Below, one piece after another: positions 3,321 through 5,266 of a stretch of 5,266 nt of DNA. The notes beneath the pieces were generated by a model. That model was not told the origin of the DNA, did not search any database, and worked only from the letters and a program-made list of their open reading frames with translations. Source of the stretch: Anaerolineae bacterium (lineage in GTDB: Bacteria; Chloroflexota; Anaerolineae; Aggregatilineales; Aggregatilineaceae); NCBI GenBank assembly GCA_020848665.1, contig JADLHR010000076.1, forward strand, positions 1 through 5,266. The letters run 5' to 3'. The position numbers and the translations under genes are program-made. The first letter of the stretch is position 1, and each line of letters starts with the position of its first letter.

Positions 3321-5266
3321 ATGACTCGCTCTGCTCGCCGACCGGCGGCGCTGCTACCGCATCTGCTTGCGCTCGTTCCCCTGGCGCTGGCGGCAGTTGC
3401 GATCGCCACGCTTGCGATTGTTTATGCGCTGACGCTGCAAACGCAGATTGCCGGCAGTTTCAGCGAGCAGCTTTCGCCCGAGTCGCGCCTCAAGAACGAA
3501 TATATCAAAGACGTGAGCGAAATCCAGGTAGCGCTGAACGTCTGGGGGACGATTCACCACACCGGCTACCCGCTGTTCGCGCTGCTCGGCAACCTGTTTA
3601 CGCTGCCGCTGCGCCTGGCGGGTCTGGAGCCTGCCGCCGCTGCGAGTCTGTACGCGCTAGCGTGGGGGCTGGTTGCGCTGGGCGCATTCGGATGGTTGGT
3701 ACGGCAGCTTACCGGACGGACGGCGCTGGCGCTGTTGAGCGTGGGCGTGCTGGGGCTGGCGCGCTCGATCTGGCTGCATAACGTCATTGCGGAAGTGTAC
3801 AGCATGAGCCTCGCGCTCGCCATGTCGCTGCTGCTGATCGCGCTGTGGCCCGGCCCCTGGCGCGGCGCGTGGGGCGTGCGGCGGCGCGTGCTGGCGCTGG
3901 CGCTGCTCGGCGGAATCGGCGTGGCGCACCACCGCGCGGTCGCATTCATCGCGCCGGGGCTGCTGGCAGCGGTCTGGCTGCACCGCGACGACGAGCCGGT
4001 TGACTGGCCGCAGACCATAATCGCGGCGCTCGGCCTCAGCGCGCTTGGCTTCGTCCCCTATATATATATGCCGCTGCGCGAGTGGCAGGGCGGCGCCTGG
4101 ATTTATGGCGAGCCGGGCACGCTGCACGGCCTGTGGATTGAGTTCACCGGGCGCGAAGCCGAGCGGTTGGTCACGCTGCCGTCCGGCCTGACGGGGTGGA
4201 TCACGAACACGCGCAGCGTCGCCGCGATCCTGGTGCGCGAGCTAACCCTGCCAGGGCTGCTGGCCGCGCTCGGCGGAACGCTGGCCGCGCTGACCGTTGC
4301 CCCACAGCGCCAGGCCGCGCGGTTGATGGCGCTGGCGGCGGCCGGACCGCTGGCCTTCGCGGTCGCGTTTCACACCGCCGTACTGCCCGAAGCGATTCTG
4401 ATGCCGGTCGTCGCGGCGCTCGTCTTCGAAACTGCGCTCGCGCTCGACTGGCTGCTGGCGCTCCGCCCGCGCGCTACGCTGGCCGTGTCGGCGGCGCTGA
4501 CGGTGTGGATCGGGGCGCTAGGCGCGGCGCATTACGCGCTGATTGACGAGCTTGTCAGCGAGCCGAGCGGCGTCCAGACGGTCGCGCGCCTGGCGCATAT
4601 CCCGCGCGGCGAACGAGTCGCCGTATTTTATCCCTGGGGACCGCGCTTCGCCGCCGCGTCGTACGCCCAGATGGTGACCGGTGAGCGCGCCGACCTGACG
4701 ATCGTCGATCACAAGGCGGACCTGGGCCGCCTGCTGGCCGAGGGGTACACCGTCCTGACCGAGCCGGAGACATTCTACACCTTTACCCCGCCGTGGAGCA
4801 GCGCCTACGGCGCGCCATCCCTGTGGTGGACCGATCGCCTGGGTACGCTCTACCCGCATTCCGGCGTGCCGGGCTATATCGAGATCGAGCGTGCACCGGC
4901 GCTGAGCGACACCAGCGACCCCACCGCGACGCCGCTGGTCGGTGGGATCGGCTGGCGCGACGCGTGGCTGACGTGTGACGCGCGCGAGATTGTGCTGCAC
5001 GTCATCTGGGAAACCGCAGCGCATCCGGACAGCAGCCCCAGCATCTTTGTGCACCTGCTGGGCGAGACACCCGGCCCGCCGCTGGCGCAGGCCGACCGAG
5101 GCTCGCCGGTTTACGGACTGTACCCGTTCATCCAGTGGCTGCCGGATGAAATCGTCGCTGACGATTTCGTCCTGCCCCGCCTGCCAGGGGGAATAACAGT
5201 GCGCTTCGGCCTGTACGAGCAGGACGCCAGCGGCGGATTCATTAATTATGAGGCGGCGGCGCTGCC
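3321..5266 (+). CDS. DUF2723 family multi-pass membrane protein (GT-C glycosyltransferase-like), C-terminus cut by window edge
   Basis: The frame is open for 648 codons to the right edge. A basic N-terminus (residues 1-8) precedes a first membrane segment (about 11-38). An extracytoplasmic loop with an acidic DVSE motif (64-67) and HHTGYPLFALLG (79-90) follows. These match the DUF2723 signature, usually D-x-GE then H-x-x-GYPL. AEVYSMSLA (157-165) and VAHHRAV (201-207) are further family marks. Many hydrophobic segments follow up to about residue 405. Relatives include eukaryotic TMEM260, a protein O-mannosyltransferase, so lipid-linked sugar transfer outside the membrane is the best guess; the substrate is unknown. 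Residues about 410-540 are soluble. About 541-648 is beta-rich, with a VIWE...IFVHLLGE pattern that I recall from the C-termini of GT39-like Chloroflexota proteins. An in-frame ATG at 3306 would add five residues (MRLRT). Neither start has a Shine-Dalgarno, so the start is uncertain. Confidence 0.85.
   Translation, partial: MTRSARRPAALLPHLLALVPLALAAVAIATLAIVYALTLQTQIAGSFSEQLSPESRLKNEYIKDVSEIQVALNVWGTIHHTGYPLFALLGNLFTLPLRLAGLEPAAAASLYALAWGLVALGAFGWLVRQLTGRTALALLSVGVLGLARSIWLHNVIAEVYSMSLALAMSLLLIALWPGPWRGAWGVRRRVLALALLGGIGVAHHRAVAFIAPGLLAAVWLHRDDEPVDWPQTIIAALGLSALGFVPYIYMPLREWQGGAWIYGEPGTLHGLWIEFTGREAERLVTLPSGLTGWITNTRSVAAILVRELTLPGLLAALGGTLAALTVAPQRQAARLMALAAAGPLAFAVAFHTAVLPEAILMPVVAALVFETALALDWLLALRPRATLAVSAALTVWIGALGAAHYALIDELVSEPSGVQTVARLAHIPRGERVAVFYPWGPRFAAASYAQMVTGERADLTIVDHKADLGRLLAEGYTVLTEPETFYTFTPPWSSAYGAPSLWWTDRLGTLYPHSGVPGYIEIERAPALSDTSDPTATPLVGGIGWRDAWLTCDAREIVLHVIWETAAHPDSSPSIFVHLLGETPGPPLAQADRGSPVYGLYPFIQWLPDEIVADDFVLPRLPGGITVRFGLYEQDASGGFINYEAAAL

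Noticed and set aside
4059..4069. TATATATATAT run inside the DUF2723 gene
   Set aside because: It encodes Tyr-Ile-Tyr-Met in frame within a hydrophobic segment; it is short and needs no regulatory explanation.
3566..4127. Two overlapping minus-strand open frames of about 150 residues inside the DUF2723 gene
   Set aside because: They are shadows of the long plus-strand membrane protein, which shows family motifs and alternating hydrophobic segments across the same bases.

Overview
The window is GC-rich and carries five protein genes, two of them cut by the window edges. The mix is an RNase J, a SpoVS-family protein, a Crp/Fnr regulator and a DUF2723 membrane glycosyltransferase-like protein with an extra C-terminal beta-rich region. 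Together with compact TATAAT-like promoters and clear Shine-Dalgarno sites, this suggests a chromosomal segment of a Chloroflexota bacterium (Anaerolineae-like). That assignment is inference from gene content and residue style; no marker gene settles it.

Layout. Positions 1-1334 (minus) hold RNase J, whose C-terminus lies beyond the left edge. Positions 1335-1560 are a spacer with two terminator-like hairpins, a third smaller hairpin and a possible rnj promoter, all on the minus strand. Positions 1561-1779 (minus) hold a 72-residue cold-shock-domain protein that has lost most of the aromatic residues that normally bind nucleic acid. Positions 1780-2083 are a 304-base gene-free region between divergent genes. 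It holds a likely csp promoter with a leader of about 115 nt, an AT-rich inverted repeat inside that leader, and a weaker spoVS promoter; I see no gene in it. Positions 2084-2410 (plus) hold a SpoVS/Alba-like protein, followed by a strong terminator at 2461-2489. Positions 2507-3199 (minus) hold a Crp/Fnr regulator, convergent with spoVS and divergent from the next gene. From 3321 to the right edge (plus) runs the DUF2723 membrane protein.

How the genes relate. The csp and rnj genes lie in tandem on the minus strand and both belong to RNA-related families, but terminator-like hairpins separate them, so any co-transcription would need readthrough. The crp gene and the DUF2723 gene share a divergent intergenic region of about 120 bp, so the regulator could control itself and its neighbour; this is untested. 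The layout looks like ordinary chromosomal housekeeping and regulation. I see no mobile element, CRISPR array, toxin-antitoxin pair or defence island.

The points most worth a second look are the degenerate cold-shock domain, the Crp-family recognition helix that lacks both usual arginines, and the structured csp and rnj leaders.
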